NCBI RefSeq assembly: GCF_963678635.1 | Contig: NC_087063.1 | Coordinates: 66,020,471-66,084,470, forward strand | Source: Symsagittifera roscoffensis | Lineage: Eukaryota; Xenacoelomorpha; Acoela; Convolutidae | DNA length: 64,000 bases | Direction: 5' to 3' | Shown here: in pieces, positions 12,247 through 24,059 of the stretch | Layout: the number at the start of each line of letters is the position of its first letter | Position numbering within the stretch: the stretch's first letter is position 1 | Translations under genes and position numbers: made by a program | Notes under the pieces: model-generated | The model's database searches: none | Told to the model about the DNA's origin: nothing | The model's input: the letters and a program-made list of their open reading frames with translations, nothing else

Positions 12247-12614
12247 TCATTTATTATATTTTGTCCATATATTGTTAATAGTATTAATTACAGTTTTTTC
12301 CTGTTGTTTTTTGTGTTTCAACGTTATTTTTTCTGCATCATTTAGCTGAACGACTTCACTTTCATAGGACTTATGTTCTGGATGAACTTTTCTTTCGTGT
12401 TGCTGGACTGAATTCACCATTGAAAAGCGAGAAGCACAGAAGGAGCAGCAGAAATCTTCCAACTTGTGGGGGAACCGATCAGCATCATTGGTCATCAGAT
12501 AATGGCATTTATCGTCGTGTTGAAAGGCTCCTACAGCTGAATCGAATGTTTTGCTGCATTTCCGACACTGGAACACTTTATTGCAATAGCGCAAAGTGTA
12601 TCTACCCGACCTCG
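12247..12614 (-). CDS. C2H2 zinc-finger gene, last coding exon
   Basis: The frame is open upstream of its first TTG and meets a splice acceptor (GCGTTTTAG|CGAGG), so the exon runs from 12,614 to the stop at 12,247. It encodes two C2H2 fingers: CRKCSKTFDSAVGAFQHDD with closing His, and CSFCASRFSMVNSVQQHERK with closing His. A KHKKQQEK basic helix and INNIWTKYNK finish the protein. The second finger plus the HERKVHPEHK linker looks like fingers at the front of R2-type retrotransposon proteins, but no reverse transcriptase follows, so I keep it as a host-type gene. Earlier exons were not located. Confidence 0.6.
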
Positions 12615-12904
12615 CTAAAACGCAAACAATAATATGCCCACTTTCTGCTATTTTTTTTGTATTTTGGATTGCTTAACAATTTTCCGACGACTGTAATGTG
12701 AAAGATGCAGAAAATTTAAAACACGGGAAAAAATCCGAGGCCAAACTGTGAACTGGATAGTCGCACAATTTTATGTCTGTATGTTCCTGGATTCCAGAGA
12801 CAAGTCTTTAAATATTATCCAAAATGTAAGTGGATTCCAATTACAAAAACTCCGAGTTTCCGCGCACAAATAACTGTAACGTAAACATTTTCGGCAAATT
12901 AGTT

Positions 12905-13210
12905 TTGTTGCGGATTCCGCAACGAGCGATTACAAGTAGTTATTCCGGATTCCGCAAAGGTAAGCAGATTCCATAAAACTATGCGGATTCCGCAAACTTA
13001 TGCGGATTCCGCTTACAATTTGCGGCTTCCGCTAACAATTTGCGAATTCCACGGCAGCTGAAATTTACTAAACATATATATTATTATTTGTTTATGGATT
13101 TTCAAAAAACGGTTGAATCCAAACAAGCAAAGAAAATAAGAAAAATTAGCAAAAATGCTGATCCCGCAACGATTCTATTTTTGGCTTGTTGCGGAATCCG
13201 CTTACAATTC
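12905..13210. repeat. Cluster of GCGGATTCCGC palindromes
   Basis: The near-perfect palindrome GCGG(A/T/C)TTCCGC or GCGGAATCCGC occurs at 12,910, 12,983, 13,002, 13,022 and 13,191, with a variant at 12,945 and decayed ones between. Two copies continue into CTTACAATT. No coding capacity is seen. Confidence 0.8.
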
Positions 13211-13810
13211 ACAAAATGACAGTTTTGCCTCGTAATGGAACTTTTGTAGTTTTTAAAGGGTAGGAAAGAAGCTTGCCAAGGTTAGCACTCAGTGTCAGTA
13301 ATTACAGCTTATTTAAAACTTATCTTATACTTTCGTCTGCTTATCCTGATGCTATTTAAAATCTCTTGGGAGAAGCTGGATTGCATATGAGTGTGCAACA
13401 GAATGTGTTTTTACTACAAAATTAATTGTCGTCACAAAGAAGAAGCTTTCTTTTTCAAGCATTTTGCATTCGATTTCCAAAGATTTCCAGAGGTCAAAAA
13501 CTTAACAGACTTAGCACCGATTGGACTAACTTATACCTTAAGAAGTTATCAGAGCCGGATCGGACACAATTTAAAGCCTAGCCCAGCCATGATCAAAAAC
13601 TACAAGGGCAAATATTTTGGTTTTAACATCAACACGCGTTTACTCTCCAATTTTCGCTTTTTCATAAATAATTTTTATATATCTATATATAATTGAAAAC
13701 AAGATACGTTGAACAAAAAAATGATCTTGAAAAACACAGATTGTGAATTTGTCGGAAATGTTTAAGCTTCCTAAATAAAAAAGCGAAAAATATTCCGTCT
13801 GAATATCACT

Positions 13811-14174
13811 AGTTATTTGCACAGCTCTGGACCAATCTTTGCACACTCCATTCTCTTCTCACATTAATTTGAAACAACTCACATCTAAACCGATGTCTGT
13901 AAGCTACGTCAGAGTCCGAACTCCCATCGTCTTCTGCAGTCTCCGATTCAGCTACTTCGCATAAAAGTGAGCCTTCCTCTTTTTCCTTTTCTTTCTTGTC
14001 TTTTCCCGGACCAGTTTCGATCCTCTTATCCGGAGAAGTGATGGAGTGTTTGAATTTTAGATGTAAAACGATGTCCTTTCTTTGTTTGCTGAGTTTTTTG
14101 CAAATTCCACAAGAGTATGATTCTTGGTAAGGCCACTCAGGAATGTAGTTGCAGCCAAATGCTAGTTTCTGAAC
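13811..14174 (-). CDS. C2H2 zinc-finger gene, exon
   Basis: A strong acceptor (TTTTTCTCTGTTCAG|GTTCAG) fixes the start at 14,174. The exon encodes one C2H2 finger (YSCGICKKLSKQRKDIVLHL, closing KFKH), then a lysine/glutamate stretch and an acidic serine-rich stretch (ETAEDDGSSDSD). It either ends at TAG (13,811) or is spliced at a good donor (AGAT|GTGAGT, about 13,884). A possible upstream exon (about 14,437-14,306, MEWCCFHSFGWLLG before a GTAAGG donor) does not join in a matching phase, so the gene model upstream is unresolved. Confidence 0.5.
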
Positions 14175-14437
14175 CTGAACAGAGAAAAAGAACCCCTTCA
14201 TCATGGTACTTAAACCCTTACGGTTTCAAGTTCATTCTGTCAGAGATAAGAGTAAAAAAGCAAAACATTCAATTGAACAGATACAAGACTGCTTCCTTAC
14301 CGAGCAGCCAGCCAAAGGAGTGAAAACAACACCACTCCATGTCCATAGTCGGATGCTGTTGTCTTGTTTCTGCTTCCATAAGCACGGCCTCACTCTGCGA
14401 GCAGTTCCCAGCACAAGGAAATCCTCCTTCAAAAGGA

Positions 14438-16290
14438 AAAAGATCATTCAAAATTGTCTCATTTCCACAGCCCCACTCACGTTTAAATTTAAATATCGAA
14501 AAATTTATTTAGTGCTGTCTATTGTAAACAAAACGGCAAAAATAGCTATTTACCTACGCTTCTTCAAGACATTATAAGGTAAAAGTCACCCGTAGTACTG
14601 TGATGCATTAAATATAAAACACACAGGCGAAGCAAAGCATCACTCCACTTGCAATACAACATGAACATAGCGTGTTCTACAATAGAATTGTGGCCCAGTC
14701 TAATTTGAATTTAAGATTATTTAGTATATATGCCAAAGCAAGTTTCGGGCTTCGGAAACGCGGGCTCGATAGACGGAGCAACCGTAGAAGAAGTTATATT
14801 TCTCTTTTTCTCTCAAAAACAAGGTTTTGAGACCGCCCATTCATGCTCCCAGTGCCCTTATTTTATTTGAGTACCCCCATTGTTGACATGCTTTCGGGAA
14901 ATTAGGTAAAATTTCCCCTGGCAATATTTGGCGTCTAATTGTTTGCTGACTAAAGGTTATGAAACTAAATTTATTAAATTTATCACGATATCACTGCGCA
15001 TGACAAATTAATTGACAAAAATAGAATTGAAATCCGTAGAAAAAATCGAAACTTTGTTCAGAAAATTTTAAAAAGTAAAATTTTTTCAACCTTTATCTCG
15101 TATATATATTCCTTTCAATAAGTATATTAAGAAGCAAAATAATTGAATGTTAAAAAGAGGCATCGAAAGAAATAATAAGTGTCACAGAACCTTAGCAGAC
15201 ACACGTTTGGCCAAAATTTTTTAAAAGTTCATTTTGGAAAAACTTATCAACTAAAAAAATAAGCCCCCTCAAAGCAATCATTTAATGTTTTCTGCTCCTT
15301 CAACTACACAGAAAGAAGTGACCAAGCCAATATTTACTAAGACGAAACCTTTTGGGTCGAAAAAGAACAAAAAATTACATCTGAAACTAGAGTTGGTAAA
15401 TTTACAACCAACTTTCGAAAAAAAAAAATTCAACCCGGGCGAAACTGAGCTCCGCACCATTTGCGATACAAAAAAAATCAAAATAAAAAAGGGAAATTGT
15501 CGAAAAACTAGATCTGTCAAAAGGAATAAGACTAGTTTTGAACAATAAACATGCCAAGACAATAGATTGTGAAATAAGGACAATAGATTGTAAATCGGAA
15601 GAAAACTTACCAACCGGTAACAAAGCAGAATATACCTTCGCAGAAACCCTAGAAGCCGGTAGAAACCCTTGGAGCCAAAAAATCCACCAAGACTTGAGAC
15701 TTGTAAAAAGTACCAAGACAAAACACACACACACACACACAGAGAGCTTTATTTGTTCGTCAATTGAAAGGTGAGGCCACTAAGCCGAATATAATATAGG
15801 TCAAAACCTATTTAATAAAAACGCTGAAAAAAATTTAAAAAAATTTTTGCACGGCGATACGCAATGTTTGCCCATTCAGCCGATTTAAAATAAGCCGAAA
15901 CATATAAAGCTGAAAAAAATATTGCCATGAAAAACTATAATTTATATTAAGGTTTCTTAGAATTTTACGCCATCCAGAGGTGAGCATTAAAAATATTCTT
16001 CCCTTGAAACGACTCAAAATTAAATCACTAAGCCGATAAAAAATAAAAAGAAATCATTAGGGCAGAAAGAAGTTTTTAAGCGAAACAAAAAATTAAAAAG
16101 AAATATACGAAATCAAGGATAGTCATAGTACAAACGGCAGAAATTAATTAAAACGACTACAAGGGTAACTTGCTTGCAGCAAAAACGAAAAATAAACAAT
16201 TCTATGATGTAGCAACTAAGCCGACAAAATTTAAGCAGACGAAAATTAAGCCGACAATGCGTTTTTTAACGCAAAAATTCCCGTTTGAAA
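14438..16290. other. No gene recognised; lysine-rich ORFs and a CA microsatellite
   Basis: The ORFs here are low complexity (a lysine-rich 87-codon ORF at 15,285-15,548 and its antisense). A (CA)n tract lies at 15,723-15,741. Short words of the GCGAAGC family occur at 14,624-14,640. Confidence 0.5.
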
Positions 16291-16464
16291 CATCAGGTCC
16301 TGTCAGATTTGAACCCAGGAACTTTGCCTTCCCAGACTTATCCGTTATCTTCAAACCAAGTGTGCAGGAGACAAAAACATCAGGTCCTGTCAGATTTGAA
16401 CCCAGGAACTTTGCCTTCCCAGACTTATCCGTTATCTTCAAACCAAGTGTGCAGGAGACAAAAA
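16291..16464 (-). repeat. Tandem duplication 2 x 87 bp, tRNA-like
   Basis: Two adjacent, essentially identical 87-bp units (16,291-16,377 and 16,378-16,464). Read on the minus strand each contains CCTGGGTTCAAATCTGACAGG, which looks like a T arm with a B box, preceded by an anticodon-arm-like stretch. Plus- and minus-strand ORFs across the duplication are by-products. Confidence 0.8.
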
Positions 16465-16819
16465 AAAATTTGATTATTTTAGAAACTGAACCTAAATTTT
16501 CGATTTCTTATTCTTATCGCATGGGTAAATAGAACGAGTAAATCAAATGCGGACTTGCTCAAAATTTATCTGCCCGTTAATGAAAGTACAGATGGATGGA
16601 GATGAACACTAATTACAGTCATCCGTGAACAAAGTTGTTTACGGGGAAAATTCTGGTACCTGATTGCAACAATCTTTCTGATCGCAACGGTAATCATGTA
16701 AAATTATATTGAAAATAAAAACCTTGAAAATAAGAAAAATATATTGAAAAGAAAAATAAGAAAACCTTCTGCGTGACACGCGAATTCAACTTTTCTGCTA
16801 GTACATTGGTTGTAAATTT

Positions 16820-17260
16820 TTAACTAACATAATCATAGATTGTTCGACAAAACGTCACATCATGTTTGTTGTTTGCGTGCTTTCTTAAAAGTTCCATGCT
16901 TGTGAAAGTAGTATTTGCGCACTGAGAACAAAAATAAGACTGCTGATCTGAGCTTCGCGCAACCGAGTTTTGTTTAGCGTGTCTTTCTGCCAGTCCTGGT
17001 TGATCAAACAAAGCAACGCACTTCCTGCAATAGAGTCGAATTGGTTCATCCGTATGACAACTTTCGTGATGCTCAAGAAAGCCGGCAAGTTTCCGGTATT
17101 GATAGACCTTGCTTGATTTTTCCCATTTTCGGCAAAAATATTCTAATGAATATCCAGTTATAGAACTTGTTTTTAACTCTTCCATGCATTCACTAAAGGA
17201 CTGCACAACACAGCTGAAGCATTGAATGTCTGTTAGCTGACTTTTTGAACTGACACTCAT
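16820..17260 (-). CDS. C2H2 zinc-finger protein, 146 aa, single exon
   Basis: An ATG-started ORF with four Cys/His modules: IQCFSC near the start; a degenerate finger (FCRKWEKSSK to HHESCH); a canonical finger from CRKCVALFDQPGLAERHAKQ; and a final finger CSQCANTTFTSMELLRKHAN with closing KH. The second module has lost one cysteine (CRKW). It ends KHDVTFCRTIYDYVS. Probable nucleic-acid-binding protein. No transposase or KRAB-like partner domain is visible. The upstream base composition shifts to AT-rich repeats at once, so the promoter is not evident. Confidence 0.65.
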   Translation of the reverse strand: MSVSSKSQLTDIQCFSCVVQSFSECMEELKTSSITGYSLEYFCRKWEKSSKVYQYRKLAGFLEHHESCHTDEPIRLYCRKCVALFDQPGLAERHAKQNSVARSSDQQSYFCSQCANTTFTSMELLRKHANNKHDVTFCRTIYDYVS

Positions 17261-17662
17261 TCTGACTGTCTAAAAATAGATATAGCCAACAGAGATAGGA
17301 AAAGTATTATAACTCCCGAAACGGAAAGAAAATTGTTTCAGTATTTATATTCACATTTTCTAACTTGAGTTTCAAAGAGAAAATCATATCACACTAAATC
17401 TCGTTCAACTTCAGGAACATTTTACGTTTGGCACTTGTGTGATTGCTGGGGAACTAAAAACTGAAATCCACTGTCGAAACGAAGTTAATCCCGTTTTTAC
17501 TAGCAACAAATTTTGACAATTTTTCAGAAAAAAGTTTAACTTTTTCCCAAATAAATCAGTAGCGGATTTAGGGGGAAATAAATCAGTAGCGGATTCGACC
17601 CCCTGCAGACCCAAAGGTTCTCCGCTTTGTACTATTTTGAGATACCCATTTTTGGATGAATG

Positions 17663-18535
17663 GCCTTAAAATTTTTCTAAGACGCCTTTGGCGCCAATAT
17701 ATACTTATTTTGAGGGGAGAGAGCGCGCCGAAAAAACGCGATTTTTTGGTCGAATATTTCCAAAAAAAAAGCATAAAAAAGCTTTGGTCAATCTAGGGTC
17801 TTTACAGTGATTTGGGAGAGCTCAGAAAATCAATTTGAGCGACCTACCTAAAAAAGGTCGACAAAATTTCAACATTTTTTTGAAAATCCACCTCCCCCCT
17901 CGAGAAATTCCTAGATGCGAGCCTGAAATAAATGTCTTTATTTCGTTCAAGGACACTTAATACACAGATTTTTCAGAAAGCGTAGAGTAATCATAGAAAA
18001 ACTGATAACTGAAACTGATTACGAATAGTGAGCAACTATTGATTTCACTAACACGGTGAAACCTCGATGAAGTGGAAAATTTTGAAAAGTAGGGAAAATG
18101 GCTCATTTTTAGAATACTCTTAAGCTCTGAGGTCGATTAGGATTTCTTCGCAGGGATGTGACTGAATGACCACTAAAAGAGTCTTCTTTCAGTGGTATTT
18201 AATACTAATTTCTGTAGGCGCCTTAAGCCTCAAAAACATTAAATTTAAGGGGGTGCAGAAAAAGGGATTTTCACATGCATTTCCAAAAATATAGATGTAT
18301 CTAAAACGTTCTTTTCAATTATTTTCCACAAGCTATTACGGCGTAAACTATTATTATTATTATCACGAGGGGGGTCAGATTTTCAAAAAAATGTAAATTT
18401 TGTTGACCTCTTATTAAGGTCGGCGAAATTGGCTAATTTTGCTCAGCCGCAGGCAAATTTTTGAAAGCGATACCTCCACAAAATTAGTATATATTCGTGC
18501 CAAAAGCGCTTTCAGCAAAATTTTAGGGTTAAGTT
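17663..18535. mobile_element. Foldback/MITE-like element with long inverted arms
   Basis: The left arm (17,663-17,905) and right arm (18,366-18,535) match as inverted repeats in at least two blocks: GCCAATATATACTTATTTTG against the complement of 18,475-18,510, and GTCGACAAAATTTCAACATT to CCTCCCCCCTCG against 18,366-18,420. It encodes nothing. Exact ends and target duplication were not resolved. Confidence 0.5.
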
Positions 18536-20118
18536 AGGGTTATTTGAAACCTTCGTTCTCTAGACAAACTGAGGGCAAACAGTGGATATGAAATGAGCAG
18601 TTTTATTCGATACTTTGAAAGATCAAAGACGAGAAACCATTATTTAAAAAAACAGGAGCTTTCTTAACAAATACCGCCCCCACCCTTTCAAGACCTAAAT
18701 ACCTTAAATACCTTTACTAAATCAGTTCAAATGATCGAGAATCTTAATTTCAAGCAAGTACCAAAATTGACAGTTTTAGAAAAAACAATTGAATCTTTTT
18801 CGATGTAATGAAACTATTTACAGCCGCTTGTCTTTCTAGACAAAAATAGCCCTATTAGAAAAAGTTTGATCAATCGGTTATTTATTTCTTCCGCTGGGAA
18901 CCCAAACATTCCAAAAAGAAACTTAAAGCGTCAATGAACTCGGGGGAAACCAAAATAGATATACCTTTTCCAAAAAAAAGTCGAACTTAAAACTAAAAAA
19001 AATACATCACCTAAAAGACCTTTAAATTTCCAGAACCAGCGCTAATGAATTCCACTGGTAATTCACTGACATTTTCCGGGCCAATAGATTTTTGTTACTG
19101 TGGAACTAAGTTAACCTTGCTTTTAGCAAATGAATTTTAATTGAATTTAGAAAGTCAAAAATTCAACAACTAAAAAAAAACAAATTTGAGTGTAAAAACT
19201 TAAGTTTTTTCCTTTAAGAAATACACGTGACATGATGAATTGTCTGCACTTCAGTCATTGAAACAGCAGTAGGGAAAAACAATTGACCTAAGTAAATGTA
19301 ATAATTTCGTTCATTGACACTTAAAAAACCGAATGACAATCTTGAGCTTCAAAACTTTTTAACACTTCCCAAAAAAGATCCACACAAAATTAAGCTCCTT
19401 CACTTAGTTCCTTAACATTGCAGTAGAAAAACCACACGACCTAAATAAGTATCATCGTTCTTTCGTTAACTCGTAAAACAGCCACCAGACAGTTGGGGAG
19501 TCATTGAACGCAAGAAAAAATATATATACTGACTTTTTTTAACTTCAACTTTCGATGTTAGCCTGAAACTTCGATGTTTGAATTTCCAGAAAATTTTATG
19601 ATTAACACTTTTTTGATAAAGTTCAGTCTATTTTTGGATCAATAAGCAAAAGAAAAGATCAAAAGATAACTGGCTGGAAAATCTGAAAATTGAAATCCAC
19701 TTTCGAAATTAGAAGCCGATCACGTTTTTCGTGACCAGTACACTTTTGCTGTTCGATAATGGAGATTCCCTTTATTTTAACAAAAGATCAAAAGTCAAAC
19801 CGCGACGAGCGAAAAACCAAACTTACGGTTAAATAAATTCTGAGACTTTCAGGAGAAAAAAAAACAACCAAAAATAATTAAGACTTATGTAGAGTCTTCA
19901 CTACGTTCATTGACTGTTAAAGACCGATTCGCCCTAACAACCGTTGAGTGAACAAAAAGAAAAAAAACGTCGGTGTATCGACTAGACAAAACTTCATTAG
20001 CTCAAATTTTTTACAGAGAGGCAAAGCTTTGCTTCGCAAACTTTTGCGAGAACACGACAAAATCAGCTCTAAAATGTCCAATAATAAACATAAGAAAAAA
20101 GCCTCGAATTAGTTTAAA

Positions 20119-20196
20119 AAAACTCGACTACCTCTGATTCAAACCTGCGACCTATAGATTAAGAGTCTCATAAATCTCGGAAGCTTGATGGCACCA
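20119..20196 (-). repeat. tRNA-Lys(CUU)-derived sequence
   Basis: The minus strand reads TGAGACTCTTAATCTATAGG followed by GTCGCAGGTTTGAATC, very close to the anticodon arm and T arm of animal tRNA-Lys with a CTT anticodon. The D arm (AAGCTTCCGAG) is altered and the acceptor stem does not pair. A run of seven T's follows directly, like a pol III stop. A SINE head or tRNA pseudogene is more likely than a functional tRNA. Confidence 0.6.
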
Positions 20197-21752
20197 AACA
20201 CTAGCCACAAATAAAGCAGAGATCAGATGCTGCGCAATTCCAATGCCACGGTGAAATTTTCAAATAATTAACGATGAACACTTTTATTTGCGAGTTAGGT
20301 TCGAAAAAAGAAGGTTTACAATAATACACTAAGCTGATCGCATGGGTAAAAATTGAATCCTGTATGGACTAGCATGAAAAACCGAAACACAGAATTCAAT
20401 TTTTGTCAAAATGAAAACTCATTAACAAAAATGTAAAATCACATTTTTTAAACAACATTAACAGTGTGTACGACGATAAATGTTGGGTACAAGCCATTCC
20501 AGGTCAGGTGAGGTTGATCATTATTTGTGTATAGAATTTCAATTACTTATTGATTGTTTAAATTCCCAACTGCCCAATTTTCTATTTCTGAGACAGTCAA
20601 GTTTCAATTTGAACAGATTATTATCTTCATATTGTATTTCTGAGAATTGAAGCTATCAGAATTAGACTGGTTAAAAATTGTTTATGATTCCCTACTTTTA
20701 TGCTATTCTACCTTTATGCTAGTCGATACGTTACCATTAAATTATTCGCTTCAACTGCTCCAGAATGGAAAGACAGTGGGGCTACGTTCTTGATCAATGA
20801 CGGCCACATTTGGCAGTAAAATTTGGGATACTAGAAACATAAAAATAATTCAACTCCGAATCGAAGCAAAGCTTCGCACCACTTGAGATATCATCTAACA
20901 AAGAATGGCAGAGGTAGCCGAAAACCACCAGTAAAAACAATGAAAAACGCAACGAACCACCCATATTTTCATAAACCTCAACTAGATAAAAACTGTCGCG
21001 AAACACCATTGCCATCATTAAATTAGCAATAAGGCAAAATTCATCGACCGGCAACAATGCAGACAAAACTTGGTTAGATGCCCGTTAACCCGAGAAAGAT
21101 GGTCAAATATATGAAGAAAACGATTTTTGAAAAATTCGAAGTTTTAGGTTGTCTCCGAAGCATAAAAAATCAATTAAACTTGGTTTCATTTTTCAAACGA
21201 CGTAATATACGGCAACTAAATCAATATAACAAGCCAAACAATTCAGGTCGAAGAAACTTTAACGCGAATTATACAAAATCTTAAAACATAATTACCTGCA
21301 ACATTTGAATTTTCCTTTTTTCTTCACTTACAGAAATGTTTCGTGTGTACTTACCCAAAAACCTATTCAAAAGATTACACTGCTCAAAATTGAATAAAAA
21401 AGAACTGAAGAAAACGAGAAAATAAAAAAAAGTAAACGAAAGTATCGATAAAATCTCGTAATTATGAAAGATTATTTTCATTCGAAAAAAATTTCTGATC
21501 TGATAGCAATTGAAGCCTAAGATTTAACACAGAGGCGAAGTTGCTGTTCGCATACACAAGCAGAAATATGAGCGATAACGCTACTGGAAAATACTGAATG
21601 AGTAAATGTTTGAGTCTAAAAAATTTCTTAAGTGACGCACGCCAAATATGACGCATGAGCAGTCAGTTTGAAAAAATAAATTTACCAACTAACGCTCCTC
21701 AATTTATAGAGCGGACGCAATTTAATAAGGATACGAAAAACTTCATTAAAAC

Positions 21753-21824
21753 ATCCGACCCTGTCCAGCTTCGAACCCTCTTATTTCGTTGCGGGTCTCC
21801 TTCCCTACCTCTACGCTACTGATC
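21753..21824 (-). repeat. tRNA-like (SINE-type) sequence
   Basis: The minus strand has a good A box (TAGCGTAGAGG) and B box (GGGTTCGAAGC) 33 bases apart, as in tRNA genes and tRNA-derived SINEs. The acceptor and anticodon stems do not pair, so it is not a working tRNA. Confidence 0.6.
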
Positions 21825-22630
21825 CAAGATACCTTGAAGCTAAAACGCTATTTGTAATATCTTTACCTGTGTAATGATCTTTACAAAATGAATATGAAAA
21901 TATAGCATGCCACTCAAAAAGCAGCTAGTAAAATTTCGAACAAACCAACTGAAAATTTTTCGTTTTGTTTTTTAAAATAGGCCCCCATAAGTTAAAATTC
22001 CGCTTTCCCAAATAAATTGTCATCAAATTTGAATCAATTTTAATTGAAAAACTGACAAGAAAACTATTCGACAAAAAAGTAAATAAGCCAAATAATTAAG
22101 GCCGACAAAATGAACTGAAAATATGCCGAAACTTTTTCAGAGAAAAAACCGCAAGAATTTCCGTGTACCAACTGCAACGCAATCATGAACACCCAAACAA
22201 GCGACGGCACATGTAAGATGTAGGTTGTACATAAATACTTAAGCATTTCTAAGTTCCTTCTAAGTAACCATTGCGTGACCAAAATTATTTACGGGGGAAA
22301 AAGTCTAGTAACCATTTCCAATTCCCTTGCTTGGGAAATAAGTCCAACTAATCTTCAGCTTCGTCCTTTACACCTCAAACAAAACATATTGAAACCTATA
22401 AAAATTAATTGTTTAACCAGCCATCAATGACTAGCATGTTTAATTGCTTTCTATTATACAACAGTTTAGTCTATCATTTGTGATCCGAACCGACGAGAAT
22501 ATTGGCATCGAAGCAACTGTATCGAGTTTACAGTCTGAGTAGCGTTTTGTTGTCAGTTAGTTTCATCTATTCTGATTCATAACAGTGAGGTAAACTGTAC
22601 CAAGGGATGTGTGTTTTTTTTTTAGATGTC

Positions 22631-22853
22631 CTAGGCGCTGTGAAGCCTGAGAAACGCATTATTCTGATCTGTTTCCTTTTTGACCTGTTCCAAATATGGT
22701 TCCAAATATCTCACATCTTCGTGAGCTTTCGTCCACTCTTCCTCGGGAAGAATGCGTTGTTTCATTTGCAGTTCCATCGCCCTTCTGATTCTGTAGATCC
22801 TTTCCCACTTCATTTCGTCTGGCAGTCTCTCAACAGCTTTTTCCACTATGTTA
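22631..22853 (-). CDS. UQCRB: Cytochrome bc1 complex subunit 7 (UQCRB/QCR7), last exon
   Basis: Encodes the C-terminal half of the 14-kDa subunit of respiratory complex III in the inner mitochondrial membrane, which contacts cytochrome b. The family signature is plain: EKAVERLPDEMKWERIYRIR, RAMELQMKQRILPEEEWTKA, then YLEPYLEQVKKE. The exon starts after GTTTTGTAG at 22,853 and ends at TAG (22,631-22,633). Its first base completes the split TAT codon left by the donor of the exon at 34,751, so the frame joins exactly and gives a 139-residue protein. Mammalian UQCRB has about 110 residues; the extra length is at the N terminus. Confidence 0.9.
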
Positions 22854-23875
22854 CTACAAAACGTTAAGCATTAATTCTGTATCAAATTTCAACTCGATGG
22901 CGAAGTTCAGCTTCGCATCTATTGAGACAGTAAGAAACATAGCCAACAGACAGTTAGAAAATAGCCATGAAAGCAAGGAAACAAAAAAATGAACCCAAGT
23001 TGTAAAAATGGATCGATCAATAGGTAAATTTTTTATTCCACAGGGAAACGAAACACGTAAAACAAAAAAGGACTCTTATTCAACTTATATAATATGTACC
23101 ACAAATGAAACAAAGCCAACTAACAGTTGCAAAAGAGTAATGAAAGAAAAGAAATTGAAAAAAAATTGACTTGTTTTTTCAAGAGCCTTCAACTTTTAAA
23201 TTTCGAAGAAAAAAACAGATGGCCTTGGAGCTCTTTGAATTTGTAGAACAATTTTTGATAGACAATTTTTAAAACTAACCCAATTTGAGAAAAATGGATC
23301 AAAAAGTAAAACTTTTATTTCGCTGGGAAATCTGATATTAAAACCCATTTTCGAAATGAGAACTCGATCACGTCTGTCGTGACCTGTCCACTTTTGCTTT
23401 TCAATAGTCGAGTTTCCCTTCGTTTTACCCATAGAAAAACACTGAATATGACAAGAAATCACAAGTCACATTGCAAAAAAAAATTCTAAATTGAGCGTGA
23501 ACAAATTTTTCTTGAAAAAAAAAAATTTAAAAAAAATCAGCAAGACCTACTATACAAGAGTATTCACTATGTTCGTTACTTTTAAATAAATTTCAGCGGT
23601 CCTCTGAAAAAAAATTAATGATTTCCAGGAAACCCATTAATTTTTTTTACTATTAATCAAATTTTGAAATTCGGAAACAAAGTATCACAAAAAAGCGTTA
23701 TAAACTTCATGAAAATTTAGATCAGATACTTTTTCATAAAACTAATTCAATTAGATTCCGCTGAAAAGGCTGAAAAATTAGGCCAAATCTTTGAAACGAA
23801 GTCAACCATGCGCTACTTTTATATTAAATATTAGAGATTGAAATTTATAAGCAAAACAGCGAACAATCATACTTA

Positions 23876-24058
23876 AGCGTGAACAACTTTGAGGCATTCT
23901 GGAAAAATGCGATGAAATAGCACAACCTTAATCAGCGGTTTTGTAGATGGACGCCTTTGTGGTAGAACCAGACTCCAACCAACACGAGTGCGAGACCCAT
24001 CAAATTCCTTAATGTCTCCAACATCAGAAAGCGGATTTTTAAACAAGGAGCAGCCCAA
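23876..24058 (-). mobile_element. LINE endonuclease fragment, inverted
   Basis: The minus strand encodes LFKNPLSDVGDIKEFDGSRT and continues to KVVLFHRIF. This parallels the plus-strand LINE at about 24,893-25,076 (LLKKPLSDVGDTEKFDGSCA). The two are therefore inverted copies lying about 0.8 kb apart. Confidence 0.7.
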
Positions 24059-24059
24059 A

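Larger units (their letters stand above)
17261..22630. other. Repeat-dense noncoding region downstream of UQCRB
   Basis: No supported gene. It is made of short dispersed repeat families shared with the UQCRB intron: a CGTTCATTGACACTTAAA module, a GCGAAGC...GCTTCGC hairpin, a CCACTTTCGAAAT module, tRNA-like sequences and a foldback element. Confidence 0.6.

Noticed and set aside
12247-12614. N-terminal zinc fingers of an R2-like retrotransposon
   Set aside because: The HERKVHPEHK style is reminiscent, but the frame ends in a stop with no reverse transcriptase or endonuclease sequence downstream.
13391-13696. 101-codon plus-strand ORF
   Set aside because: It starts at GTG; the nearby ATG is in another frame that stops soon. 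No motif was recognised.
15285-15548. 87-codon lysine-rich plus-strand ORF and its antisense ORFs
   Set aside because: Low-complexity composition, no motif, no splice signals that make a consistent exon.
16170-16532. 120-codon ORF with an internal protein repeat
   Set aside because: The protein repeat is produced by the 87-bp tandem duplication of a tRNA-like sequence.
20119-21824. Functional tRNA genes at 20.1 and 21.8 kb
   Set aside because: The internal promoter boxes are good, but acceptor and other stems do not pair, so they are tRNA-derived repeats or pseudogenes.
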